NCBI GenBank assembly: GCA_900320085.1
Contig: ONRC01000002.1
Span: 1 to 64,000, forward strand
Reading direction: 5' to 3'
DNA: 64,000 nt
Source of the DNA: an uncultured Eubacteriales bacterium
GTDB lineage: Bacteria > Bacillota > Clostridia > Christensenellales > Aristaeellaceae
Part shown: positions 25,628 to 34,142 of the stretch, one piece after another
How the letters are laid out: each line of letters opens with the position of its first letter
Numbering within the stretch: the first letter of the stretch is position 1
The notes under the pieces: generated by a model
Databases searched by the model: none
What the model was told of the DNA's origin: nothing
What the model saw: the letters and a program-made list of their open reading frames with translations, nothing else
Position numbers and translations under genes: made by a program

Positions 25628-25803
25628 GTCGTCCCGAGCGAAGGTGAGAGGGACGCGAAGCTTTGTCATCCCGAGCGAAGCCGACCCAGAGGGGAGGCGA
25701 AGTCGAGGGACCTGGGAGCTTGGTATCACATTGCTTGGTTGAATACGTTTCTCTCAGTTCCCTCCACTCCGCTCCACTTGCGTTCCGCTTCGGTCGGGAT
25801 GAC
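25628..25803. repeat. Family A repeat, copy 2 (with an extra half-unit)
   Basis: The 139-bp unit 25665-25803 starts with GTCATCCCGAGCGAAG and ends with its near-complement (CTTCGGTCGGGATGAC). An additional partial left end (GTCGTCCCGAGCGAAG) precedes it at 25628. The inner GTCGAGGGACCTG arm is present; the other arm has diverged (CAGTTCCCTCCAC). It lies between the epimerase and transglutaminase-like genes. Confidence 0.8.
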
Positions 25804-25882
25804 AGAGTTGGTTGAATGATATAATATTCAGCCGTCCATTTTGTTGCGTAAATTAGAGATACCATAAGAAGGAGCGAATCAA

Positions 25883-27241
25883 ATGCCTGACCGTTATTTG
25901 GAATCCCTGGTTTGTCCTCTTCCCAACGACATTGCCCGGCTGATCGGGGCGGGGGAAATCGACCTGGCCCTGCAATTGATCGAACACCGGTTGAAGGAAC
26001 CGCTGCCCGACATGCTCAGAACCCGCCTGGAAACGGAACGGTTTCTGCTGCCCAAGCGCGTCAGAAGCTACACGCTGTCCCACGAAGAACTGCTTGCCGA
26101 AATGCGGAAGCGCGTCCCGGATTTCACCGCCGACGAGCTGAACGAGCTGCTGTTGAACGGCAAGCTGGACTTCCTTTATATAAACGGCCAGCGGCGGTAT
26201 TTCAACCGGATGCCGGGTTCCCTGCTCAAATCCCTCCCGCAGCTAAAACAGCGCGCCCTGCCCGACGGAAGCGCCGGAACCGACTTGGACGCCATCATCC
26301 GGCACATGAAGCAGCATGACGTGGTGTTCCGCTATCGCCTGCGGGCCGACGTGAAGATCGACGATGACGAGCCCGCTGCGCTGTACCGGGTGCATCTGCC
26401 TCTGGCTGCCCGCAGCATGCAGCAGGAACCGGCGGCGGACGTGACCTGCACCGTGCCCTTCCGGGCCGACGCTGAGGACGCGCCGCAGCGCACGGCCTAC
26501 ATGGAGACCACGGAAAAGAAAATCACCCTGGAATACACCGTCACCCAGCGGCCCAAATACGTTGACCCCCTGGATGAATCAATTCACCGGATCGTCTATC
26601 CAGACGCCCGGCCCGTATGCGAGGACGATTTCATCCAGCTGCCGCCGCACCTGGTTTTCACGCCGTACCTGAACGCTTTGGCGACGGAGCTGCAGGGCGA
26701 CGAAACCGACCCGGTGAAAATCGCCTGGCGCATGTACGATTACGTCACCAGCCGGGTGATTTACTCCTTCATGCCTCCCTACCTGGTGATGGAGAGCGGC
26801 GCGGAATACACCGCCGTGAACCGCCGGGGGGACTGCGGGATGCTGGCGCTGCTGTTCATTGCGCTGTGCCGCATCTGCGGCGTTCCCGCCCGCTGGCAAA
26901 GCGGGCTGGAGGCAACGCCCAGCGCCGTGGGCAGCCACGACTGGGCGGAGTTTTACTCCGAGCGCCTGGGCTGGCTGCCGGTGGACTGCTCCTATGGCGG
27001 AACCGCCTGCCGCGCGGGCAACGAGGAGCGGCGGCGCTTCTACTTTGGCAACCTGGACCCCTACCGTATGGTGGCGAACCGGGCCTATTACGCGCCCTTC
27101 ACCCCCGCAAAGCGTTTCCCCCGCTTCGACCCCTACGACAGCCAGTCCGGCGAAATCGAAACCGCCACCCACGGCATGCTCCGGGACGAGCTGGACACCG
27201 AATACACCATGCTCTGGCATGAGCTCACAGACGCCGATTGA
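25883..27241 (+). CDS. Transglutaminase-like cysteine protease-fold protein
   Basis: 452 residues. The C-terminal transglutaminase core has C318 in RRGDCGMLALLF, H352 in SHDWAEFY and D368 in PVDCSYG, the expected Cys-His-Asp triad. Residues 1-240 have no recognised domain: an N-terminal helical part, then beta-rich sequence. There is no signal peptide. Members of this superfamily act as peptidases or amidases in bacteria; the location after the dipeptide epimerase suggests muropeptide processing, but this is inference. ATG 25883 has AAGGAGCG upstream. Confidence 0.85.
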   Translation: MPDRYLESLVCPLPNDIARLIGAGEIDLALQLIEHRLKEPLPDMLRTRLETERFLLPKRVRSYTLSHEELLAEMRKRVPDFTADELNELLLNGKLDFLYINGQRRYFNRMPGSLLKSLPQLKQRALPDGSAGTDLDAIIRHMKQHDVVFRYRLRADVKIDDDEPAALYRVHLPLAARSMQQEPAADVTCTVPFRADAEDAPQRTAYMETTEKKITLEYTVTQRPKYVDPLDESIHRIVYPDARPVCEDDFIQLPPHLVFTPYLNALATELQGDETDPVKIAWRMYDYVTSRVIYSFMPPYLVMESGAEYTAVNRRGDCGMLALLFIALCRICGVPARWQSGLEATPSAVGSHDWAEFYSERLGWLPVDCSYGGTACRAGNEERRRFYFGNLDPYRMVANRAYYAPFTPAKRFPRFDPYDSQSGEIETATHGMLRDELDTEYTMLWHELTDAD

Positions 27242-27302
27242 GCATAAAAGCAGCAGGGCTTTCCCGCGTTGGGAAGGCCCTGCTTTCTTTATGAATCAGA
27301 GA

Positions 27303-27711
27303 ACGCTGGGGGCTGCGCGCCCCCAGACCTGCGCCAGGGTCCTGAGGACCCTGGACCCGCAACTGGCGGAATAACATTGTTGGGAATATCAACAGCCTCC
27401 GCCCGCGGCGCTGGGGTAATGGAAAGTTTGAGGGCTTCTGGCCCAAGAAAGCCCGGGAACATCCGAGGGGAAAGTGAACTTTCCCCTACGGATGATTTCC
27501 TGGCTTTCCCCGGATGCTTTGCATCCGGGTTGGCGACTTCGCCGCCGAGCCAGATGCACAACGGCACCAAGATAGACTTCCGCGTTCTTCCAAGCCTCAG
27601 CGGGAACTGAGTTAGTTTATTCATTCAATCTTTATCCGCTATTGCAGGTCCAGGGGGATCATCCCCCTGGTGCAGGTGCACGAGGGCCGCACAGGCCCTC
27701 GCCTCGTCGTT
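27303..27711. repeat. Family B repeat, copy 2
   Basis: Same hairpin order as copy 1, with changed stems: CTGGGGGC/GCCCCCAG (one extra pair), CCAGGGGGAT/ATCCCCCTGG in place of CCAGGAGAT/ATCTCCTGG, and CGAGGGCC/GGCCCTCG at the end. It lies between the converging transglutaminase-like and HAD genes and has no gene of its own. Confidence 0.9.
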
Positions 27712-27759
27712 ACTCTCTACAAAATGAACACTTTGTATGAAAACGAGAAGCACAGAATC

Positions 27760-28404
27760 TTAAACCGTCGCCAGCTCCACGATTTCCTGCGGGTCGCTGA
27801 CCAAATGCCGCGCGCCGCTCATGGTCAATTCTTCCCGGGGACGGTAGCCCCAGAGCACGCCGATGGTTTCCATCCCGGCGTTGGCGCCGCATTTCATGTC
27901 AGTGCTGGTATCGCCGACGTACCAGCAATCGGCGGGCTGTAAGCCCAACTGCGACGCGATCGCCAGCGCGGCGGTGGGATCGGGCTTGAGGGGCACGCCC
28001 TCCACGCGGCCCCGGATGACGGAAAAACGCACGTCCGGGAAATAATGCGCCAGCACGCGCTCCGCGTCGGCCTGGTCTTTGTTGGTCAAAACGCACACAT
28101 GGATTCCGCGATTACACAGGGCGTGCAGCATGTCGGGCACGCCCCGGAAAGCGCTGCTGTTCACCTGGTTGTTCGCGGCATAATCGGCTTTATAGGCTTC
28201 CAGCACCTGCTGATACAATTCCCTATGTTCGCCCACGCAGCGCTCGGTCAGCTTCAGCACGCCGTTTCCGACCTTGTATTTGTACGCGCTTTCCTCAAAG
28301 ACGGGCAGGCCGAACTTGCTCAGCGACCGGTTCATGGCCGCGGCGATATCCGGCAGGGAATGCACCAGCGTGCCGTCCAGATCAAAAATCACGCATTGCT
28401 TCAT
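27760..28404 (-). CDS. HAD-superfamily phosphatase, phosphoglycolate phosphatase-like
   Basis: 214-residue HAD subfamily IA hydrolase. Motif I is FDLDGTLV (D8 and D10), motif II CVLTNKD, motif III Lys in LKPDP, and motif IV YVGDTSTDMKCG. The helical cap between motifs I and II is class I. The closest recognised type is phosphoglycolate phosphatase (Gph), although the substrate is not fixed by the sequence. I chose ATG 28404 since AAGGAG is 8 nt away; ATG 28410 is only 2 nt from it. Confidence 0.88.
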   Translation of the reverse strand: MKQCVIFDLDGTLVHSLPDIAAAMNRSLSKFGLPVFEESAYKYKVGNGVLKLTERCVGEHRELYQQVLEAYKADYAANNQVNSSAFRGVPDMLHALCNRGIHVCVLTNKDQADAERVLAHYFPDVRFSVIRGRVEGVPLKPDPTAALAIASQLGLQPADCWYVGDTSTDMKCGANAGMETIGVLWGYRPREELTMSGARHLVSDPQEIVELATV

Positions 28405-28491
28405 TTCCATTGCTCCTTCCTGCGTATGCAAATTGTATCACAGGTATGTTTTTTTCGCAAGATGGGCATGATAGGCAGGGGAGGAATGAAG

Positions 28492-29055
28492 ATGAAGAAA
28501 TTGAAAAATCCAGGCGTGCTGCACGGCCTGCTGTTGACCGCCTGCGCAGCGGCGCTGGCCGTGGGCCTGATGACGGAAAACGCAAACGCGCCGGAGATGA
28601 ACCCGCCCGTATTGAATGTCTCCCCGCCCGCCAGCATCGGCGCGGCGGAGCAAAAAGCGAAGGTCGCATCCGGCTGCGAAGTCATCCAAACCATGGCCTT
28701 CACCCGCTGCGGCCACAGCGTGACCCGCCGCGTCCTGGCCCCGGAAGCGCTGACCGGAACGGACTTTGCGGCGGCGCAGGACTACTATGGCCTCTGGCAG
28801 ATCGAGAGCTTTTCCCCGGACCGCCTGGAAATGCGCAGGGAGCTTGCGCTCTTTTGCCCCATCCACACGGTGGTCGGCGTGAACGAGGCGGGGGATGTGG
28901 TGCTGACGCGCAACATGTACGGCGACGGCATGGCGGTGGTGCGGGATACCGGACGCACGATGGACAGCTTTGACGCGGACACGCGGGAAGCGCTGCTCCC
29001 CGGCATCGGCTTTGACACCGAGGAGGCGGCGGAAGCCTGGCTGCGGGAGCATTGA
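28492..29055 (+). CDS. Membrane-anchored protein with a BofC-like C-terminal domain
   Basis: 187 residues. An N-terminal hydrophobic segment (LLLTACAAALAVGLM) is a signal anchor or signal peptide. The region about 95-187 (YYGLWQIESFSPDRLEMRREL, CPIHTVVG, ...DADTREALLPGIGFDTEEAAEAWL) matches the BofC C-terminal type of domain in its order of an 'ESFSPD' strand, a CP-x-H turn and a terminal helix. Proteins of this kind sit outside the membrane in spore-forming Firmicutes; the role is unknown. ATG 28492 follows GGGGAGGA at 7-8 nt. Its stop codon overlaps the vanY promoter. Confidence 0.75.
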   Translation: MKKLKNPGVLHGLLLTACAAALAVGLMTENANAPEMNPPVLNVSPPASIGAAEQKAKVASGCEVIQTMAFTRCGHSVTRRVLAPEALTGTDFAAAQDYYGLWQIESFSPDRLEMRRELALFCPIHTVVGVNEAGDVVLTRNMYGDGMAVVRDTGRTMDSFDADTREALLPGIGFDTEEAAEAWLREH

Positions 29056-29080
29056 CAGGAGGGGCAAAAGCCGATATAAT
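29052..29080 (+). promoter_or_regulatory. Perfect consensus promoter of the carboxypeptidase gene
   Basis: TTGACA (29052-29057), exactly 17 bp, TATAAT (29075-29080). The -35 box contains the stop codon of the upstream gene. Confidence 0.85.
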
Positions 29081-29114
29081 TTCCCTGTAAAGAACTGCGT
29101 ACAGGGAGGCTGCT

Positions 29115-30206
29115 ATGCCGCAGAACCGTTCCTATAAGAAGAAAACCGCCCGATCGCCCTATCTGTTCATCGCGCTGGTGCTGGTGCTTTTGACCGCGGC
29201 GCTGATCCTGGGCACCCGGGCGATGAACACCTGGAAGGTGTACGAGGCCGAGGCCGCCGTGACCCCCGCGCCGACGTCCACCGTGCGCCCCATCAGCGTG
29301 ACGCCCGACCCGGCGCGCGTGACGCCCCCGCCGACGGCCGTGCCCACGCCCGCGCCTTCCCCCACGCCGGGGCTGCTGAACAGCGGCTCCCAGGGGGGCG
29401 AGGTCCGGCGCTTGCAGGTGCGCTTGCAGGACCTGGGCTACTACCGGGGCAGCATTGACGGCGATTACGGTACCGGCACCAAGACCGCCGTGCAGACCTT
29501 CCAGAAAATCAACGGCCTGGACGCGGACGGCATCGCCGGTCAGCTGACCCAGACCCTGCTGTATTCCGACAACGCGCTGCCCGCGCCGGGGCCGGTGGAC
29601 GTGCTGGCCGACCGGGATACGCCGCTGCTGGTGAACGCCCAGAACCCGCTGCCCGACGGCTTTGAGCCCGCCGACCTGGTGAAGGTCAGGGACGTGGTGG
29701 GCACTCTGATCACCTATGAAAACACCAGCGTCCAGGCCGTGCGCGAGGCCGCGGAAGCGCTGAAAACCATGCTCCAGGACGCCGTCAACGACGGCTACAA
29801 GCCCTGGAAGCTGCGGGAGGCCTACCGCACCATCGCCGATCAGAAGCGAATCTTCAACAACCGCGTCAACAGCTACATGAACGAAAACAGCCTGACCCGC
29901 GCCCAAGCCATCGCCCGCACCCGCCAGTCCGTGGCCGATCCCGGCGCCAGCGAGCACCATACCGGCCTGGCCTTCGACCTGAACGTGCCCGGCGAATCCT
30001 TCGGCGACACCGCGCAGTACCTGTGGCTCAAACAGCACTGCTGGGACTACGGCTTCATCATGCGCTACACCGACGAAAAGTCCGACATCACCGGCATCAC
30101 CGGCGAGGAATGGCATGTGCGCTATGTCGGTTTGGAGCACAGCCAGAAAATGCGGGATTTGGATTACTGCCTGGAAGAATATGTGGAGTGGCTGAAACGG
30201 CAGTGA
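29115..30206 (+). CDS. VanY-type D,D-carboxypeptidase with a peptidoglycan-binding domain
   Basis: 363 residues. A membrane anchor is at about 15-35, then a Pro/Thr-rich extracellular linker (46-88). A PG_binding_1 domain is at 89-150 (LQVRLQDLGYYRGSIDGDYG...AVQTFQ). The M15B VanY domain is at 190-355, with zinc ligands in S279-x-H-x-x-G-x-A-x-D288 and EEWH (331-334). The enzyme should trim terminal D-Ala from wall peptides at the cell surface. ATG 29115 follows GGGAGGCTGCT. It has its own consensus promoter. Confidence 0.93.
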   Translation: MPQNRSYKKKTARSPYLFIALVLVLLTAALILGTRAMNTWKVYEAEAAVTPAPTSTVRPISVTPDPARVTPPPTAVPTPAPSPTPGLLNSGSQGGEVRRLQVRLQDLGYYRGSIDGDYGTGTKTAVQTFQKINGLDADGIAGQLTQTLLYSDNALPAPGPVDVLADRDTPLLVNAQNPLPDGFEPADLVKVRDVVGTLITYENTSVQAVREAAEALKTMLQDAVNDGYKPWKLREAYRTIADQKRIFNNRVNSYMNENSLTRAQAIARTRQSVADPGASEHHTGLAFDLNVPGESFGDTAQYLWLKQHCWDYGFIMRYTDEKSDITGITGEEWHVRYVGLEHSQKMRDLDYCLEEYVEWLKRQ

Positions 30207-30260
30207 TGTGGTGTTGTAGATTGAAGAATTTATATTAACAACAGTCTTGTAGCAAAAGGC

Positions 30261-30669
30261 AACGACGAAGCGAGGGCCTGTGCGGCCCTCGTGCACCTGC
30301 ACCAGGAGATTTCATCTCCTGGACCTTAATAGCGGATATTGCTTGATGGAATATATCCACTTGGTTCCCGCAGAAGCGTGAAAGAACGCGAAAGCCTGGC
30401 TTGCTGCCGTGGCGCTTCTGGCCCGGCGGCAAAGCCGCCAACCCGGATGCTTTGCATCCGGGAAAGCCAGGGAATCATCCGCAGGGGAAAGTTTACTTTC
30501 CCCTGCGGATGTTCCCAGGCTTTCTTGGGCCAGAAGCCCTCAAACTTTCCGTCACCTCAGCTCCGCAGGCGGAGCTTGTCTGCTTATTTCAACTACGTTA
30601 TTTCGCCAAGTGTGGGTCCAGGGTTCTCAGGACCCTGGCGCAGGTCTGGGGGCGCGCAGCCCCCAGCGT
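30261..30669. repeat. Family B repeat, copy 3 (inverted orientation)
   Basis: This is the reverse complement of the copy 1 and 2 arrangement. CCGCAGGGGAAAG/CTTTCCCCTGCGG replaces CCGTAGGGGAAAG/CTTTCCCCTACGG of copy 1, a T-A to C-G pair change. The other hairpins are conserved. It lies between the carboxypeptidase gene and proA; no gene is seen in 30207-30759. Confidence 0.9.
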
Positions 30670-30759
30670 TCCCTTTGTAAGATGAAAGTTCGCCCTTGGG
30701 AACAGGATTGTTAAATGCATTATATAACATCTTTTCCCTGTTGATTTGGAGGTACAACG

Positions 30760-32034
30760 ATGGAACAAAAGCAATGGGTCCTGGACGCGCGGCAGGCGGC
30801 GTACAAGCTGGCGGTATTATCGGTGGAAGAAAGAAACGCGGCGCTGAAAGGCATTCAGGCCACGCTGAAAAGCCACAAGGAAACCATTTTCGCGCAGAAC
30901 GCTTTGGACATGGCCCAGGCGGAGGAAGAACACCTGGCCGGGCCGCTGCTCAAGCGCTTAAAGTTTGACGACGCGAAGCTGGCCGACGTGTGTTCCGGCA
31001 TCGATTCCCTGATCGCCTTGCCCGATCCTTTGGGCAAAATCACGCTCAGCCGGGAGCTGACGCCGGGGCTGAATCTGTACCGCGTCGCCTGCCCCATCGG
31101 GGTGATCGGCGTGGTGTTCGAGTCCCGCCCCGACGCACTGGTGCAGATCGCGGGGCTGTGCCTGAAAAGCGGCAACGCGGCGCTGCTCAAGGGCGGCCGC
31201 GAAGCCCTGCGCACCAACCGCGCCCTGATGGAAGCCATGCAGGAGGGCGTAAAGGGCCTGCTGCCCGCCGGCTGGGCCGCGCTGCTGGAAACCCGCGACG
31301 ACGTGAACGATATGCTGTCCCAGGATGAATCCATCGACCTGATCATCCCCCGGGGAAGCAACGCCTTTGTCAAGTACATCATGGAGCACACCACGATTCC
31401 CGTGATGGGCCACGCCGAGGGCCTGTGCCACACCTACGTGGACGCCTCCGCCGACGTGGACATGGCGGTGAAGGTCGTGGTGGACGCCAAGACCCAGGCG
31501 CTGGCCGTGTGCAACGCCACGGAAACGCTGCTGGTGCATGAAGACATTGCCGCCGCGTTCCTGCCCAGGTGCGCGGAAGCGCTGCGAGAAAAGGGCGTGG
31601 AGATCCGCGGCGACGAACGGACGCGGGCAGTCATCGCCTGCGAGCCCGCCACCGACGCGGACTGGGACACGGAGTATCTGGACGCCATCCTGTCCGTCAA
31701 GATCGTGGACAGCGTGGAGGAAGCCATTGCCCACATCAACCGCCACGGCTCCCACCACACCGACGCCATTCTCACGCTGGACGAAGCCGCGCAGCAAAAG
31801 TTCCTGTCCGGCGTGGACAGCGCGGGGGTGTATGTGAACTGCTCCACACGCTTTGCCGACGGCTTCCGTTACGGCTTCGGCGCGGAGGTGGGCATCGCCA
31901 CCGGCAAGCTCCACGCCCGGGGCCCGGTGGGCCTGGAAGGGCTGTGCACCTACAAGTATCAGCTCATCGGCGCCGGCCAGACAGTTGCGGAGACGGTGAA
32001 CGGAACCATTCAATACACCCACAGAGATTTGTGA
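30760..32034 (+). CDS. proA: Glutamate-5-semialdehyde dehydrogenase (gamma-glutamyl phosphate reductase)
   Basis: 424 residues, full length. It reduces gamma-glutamyl phosphate to glutamate-5-semialdehyde with NADPH, the second step of proline synthesis. The aldehyde dehydrogenase fold shows VIGVVFESRPDA, LIIPRGSNAFVKYI, catalytic C251 in ALAVCNATETLLV, and the C-terminal FRYGFGAEVGIATGKLHARGPVGLEGL block typical of ProA. ATG 30760 has GGAGGTACAACG upstream. The usual partner proB is not adjacent; the gene stands alone with its own terminator. Confidence 0.97.
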   Translation: MEQKQWVLDARQAAYKLAVLSVEERNAALKGIQATLKSHKETIFAQNALDMAQAEEEHLAGPLLKRLKFDDAKLADVCSGIDSLIALPDPLGKITLSRELTPGLNLYRVACPIGVIGVVFESRPDALVQIAGLCLKSGNAALLKGGREALRTNRALMEAMQEGVKGLLPAGWAALLETRDDVNDMLSQDESIDLIIPRGSNAFVKYIMEHTTIPVMGHAEGLCHTYVDASADVDMAVKVVVDAKTQALAVCNATETLLVHEDIAAAFLPRCAEALREKGVEIRGDERTRAVIACEPATDADWDTEYLDAILSVKIVDSVEEAIAHINRHGSHHTDAILTLDEAAQQKFLSGVDSAGVYVNCSTRFADGFRYGFGAEVGIATGKLHARGPVGLEGLCTYKYQLIGAGQTVAETVNGTIQYTHRDL

Positions 32035-32041
32035 TTGCACT

Positions 32042-32079
32042 AAAAACGGTCTTCCTTACATGGAGGAAGACCGTTTTTT
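32042..32079. terminator. Bidirectional terminator between proA and GH127
   Basis: AAAACGGTCTTCC pairs with GGAAGACCGTTTT around a short loop (TTACATGGA region), followed by a T run. Transcripts converge here. Confidence 0.85.
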
Positions 32080-32089
32080 GATTCCATTT

Positions 32090-34123
32090 TTATTCCGCCG
32101 TCAGCCAGACGCGCATTTCCCCTTTGCCCCGATTGTTCCAGGCGAAGTAGGGGACGAGGGTGATTTCTGCGTCCTCGGTTTCGGCGGGCGTCCAGGGCGC
32201 GTAAAGCGGCGCGTTTGGCTTTGGTTCCTTCACGCGCTTACCGGGCAGGGTGACCGCAGGCAGCGTCAGGCCGTCGATGACGACGGTCTTTTCTCTCGCT
32301 TCCGCCACCCGGTCAGGAAGCGCGCGCAGGAGGTGCAGGCGCTTGCCGTTGTCCGCTTCCTCCGCGCAGAACACCAGCGGGCCCCGGGTGAAGCACACCT
32401 GATTCGTGGCCTCCTTCACCAGCGGCGACGCCTTGACCGCTTTCACCGGCATGGTGAAATGGATGGTCACCTGATCGCCCTGCTTCCAGACGCCTTTGGC
32501 GTACAGGTAGCCGTTGTCGCTCCAGCTTTTCACCCCGGCGGGAATCTTCACATGGGCGTTGCCCGCCCAGGCGGGGTCGCGGAAGGCCAGGACGCCCTGG
32601 GCTTCGCCCTCCAGCACGGTCACGCGCACATCGCCGTTTTTGAGCAGATCGGCTTCCATGCGCAGGGTGACGTTCGCGCCGTTCAGGCTGACGTTCACAT
32701 CGCTGCCGATGTAGAGATGGAAGAACAGGGTGTCCTTGGTTTGAGTGAAAATGTACTGGCCCAGGGAGGACACGATGCGGGCGATGTTGGGCGGGCAGCA
32801 GGCGCAGCCAAACCACTTCTGCCGCACGGGCTTCACGTGGGCCAGCCGCCGGTCGGTGTCGCAGGCGTCGGGGGCAACCTCCAGGGGATTGACGTAGAAG
32901 AAGCTCTGCCCGTCCAGCGCCATGCCGGAGAGCACCGTGTTATAGAGCGCCTGCTCCATCACGTCGGCGTAATTGCTCAGGGGCTTTAATTGCAGCATCC
33001 GCCGGGCGAAGAAGGCCAGGCCGATGGCCGCGCAGGTTTCGGAATAGGCGGTGTCGGCGGGCAGGTCAAAGGGCCGGGAGAAGGCTTCGCCCACGTGGGT
33101 GCCGCCCACGCCGCCGGTGATATACAGCTTTTCATTCACCACGGACTGCCAGAGCCGCTCGCAGGCCGCTTCCATCTCCGGGTCGTCATTGAGCCGGGCT
33201 TCGTCCGCCATGCCGCAGCACAGGTACATCTGCCGCACCGCGTGGCCCACGGCTTCCTTCATCTCCCGTACGGGCATATGCGCCTGATGGTACTGGTAGC
33301 GCTCAGAGGTCACAGGCAGCTCCGGCTGGCCCTTTTCCGCCCGGCGGCGGTTTTCCTCCAGGGCGAAGGTGTTGGGGTCGGTGCCGCGCACATCCAGGAA
33401 GAACTGGCTCAGGTCGCGCCACCGGGTCTCCCCCGTTTCCTCGTACAGCCGCATCAGCGCCATTTCCGCGATCTCGTGGCCGGGGCAGCCGCGCTCCTTG
33501 TCCGGTCCGAAGCGCTCGGCGATGCACGCGGCGAAGCGCCGGGCGGCGTTCAGCAGGTCGTCCCTGCCCGTGGCCTGGTGCCAGGCGACGGCGGCTTCGG
33601 TCAGGTGGCCGAAGCAATAGAGTTCGTGGTTGTCCCGCAGGTTGGTGAACGCCCGGTCGCGGCCCGTCAGGGTATAGAAGGTGTCGAGATAACCGTCCGC
33701 CTCCTGGGCGGCGCAGATCATGTCCACCGCCTCCTGGGCCTGGGCCTGCAAGGCGGGGTCGGGCTTTGTCATCAGCTGATAGGCCACGGCCTCCAGCCAT
33801 TTATACCCGTCGCTGTCCTGAAACACGAAGCCGTAAAAGGCGTCGTCCAAGGGTTTGGTTCCTTCCTCCGGCAGGGTTTCGATGCGTTCGGAGCGGTGGG
33901 CGGGCGTGAACGTTCCGCCCGCTTTCTTCGCCGCCACGGCGCGGGCGGCGGCCCGCATGTTGTGGGCCCACCAGCTGGGCGCGGCGTCGGGAATCTGGTC
34001 GTGCAGCGCTTTCCACTGGTAAGGGATCACCGCCTGGCGAATCAGGCCGATTTCCCGGGCCCAGAACGGGTCGGTCACGCGGACGTTATTCAGGGATAGC
34101 GGCTGGGATGTTTCGGCGCGCAT
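32090..34123 (-). CDS. GH127-family glycosidase (beta-L-arabinofuranosidase type)
   Basis: 677 residues. The (alpha/alpha)6 barrel is followed by beta-sandwich domains. The zinc/cysteine catalytic centre of GH127 is recognisable: E362 and C364 in YSETCAAIG, and C442-C443 in CACCPPN. These correspond to Glu338, Cys340, Cys417 and Cys418 of the characterised HypBA1. The expected substrate is beta-linked L-arabinofuranose on plant glycoproteins or arabinan. No signal peptide, so it would act on imported oligosaccharides. I chose ATG 34123, 9 nt after GGAGG; ATG 34132 touches the Shine-Dalgarno. Second gene of an operon with the fucosidase. Confidence 0.92.
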   Translation of the reverse strand: MRAETSQPLSLNNVRVTDPFWAREIGLIRQAVIPYQWKALHDQIPDAAPSWWAHNMRAAARAVAAKKAGGTFTPAHRSERIETLPEEGTKPLDDAFYGFVFQDSDGYKWLEAVAYQLMTKPDPALQAQAQEAVDMICAAQEADGYLDTFYTLTGRDRAFTNLRDNHELYCFGHLTEAAVAWHQATGRDDLLNAARRFAACIAERFGPDKERGCPGHEIAEMALMRLYEETGETRWRDLSQFFLDVRGTDPNTFALEENRRRAEKGQPELPVTSERYQYHQAHMPVREMKEAVGHAVRQMYLCCGMADEARLNDDPEMEAACERLWQSVVNEKLYITGGVGGTHVGEAFSRPFDLPADTAYSETCAAIGLAFFARRMLQLKPLSNYADVMEQALYNTVLSGMALDGQSFFYVNPLEVAPDACDTDRRLAHVKPVRQKWFGCACCPPNIARIVSSLGQYIFTQTKDTLFFHLYIGSDVNVSLNGANVTLRMEADLLKNGDVRVTVLEGEAQGVLAFRDPAWAGNAHVKIPAGVKSWSDNGYLYAKGVWKQGDQVTIHFTMPVKAVKASPLVKEATNQVCFTRGPLVFCAEEADNGKRLHLLRALPDRVAEAREKTVVIDGLTLPAVTLPGKRVKEPKPNAPLYAPWTPAETEDAEITLVPYFAWNNRGKGEMRVWLTAE

Positions 34124-34142
34124 ATTGATCATCCTCCATCTG

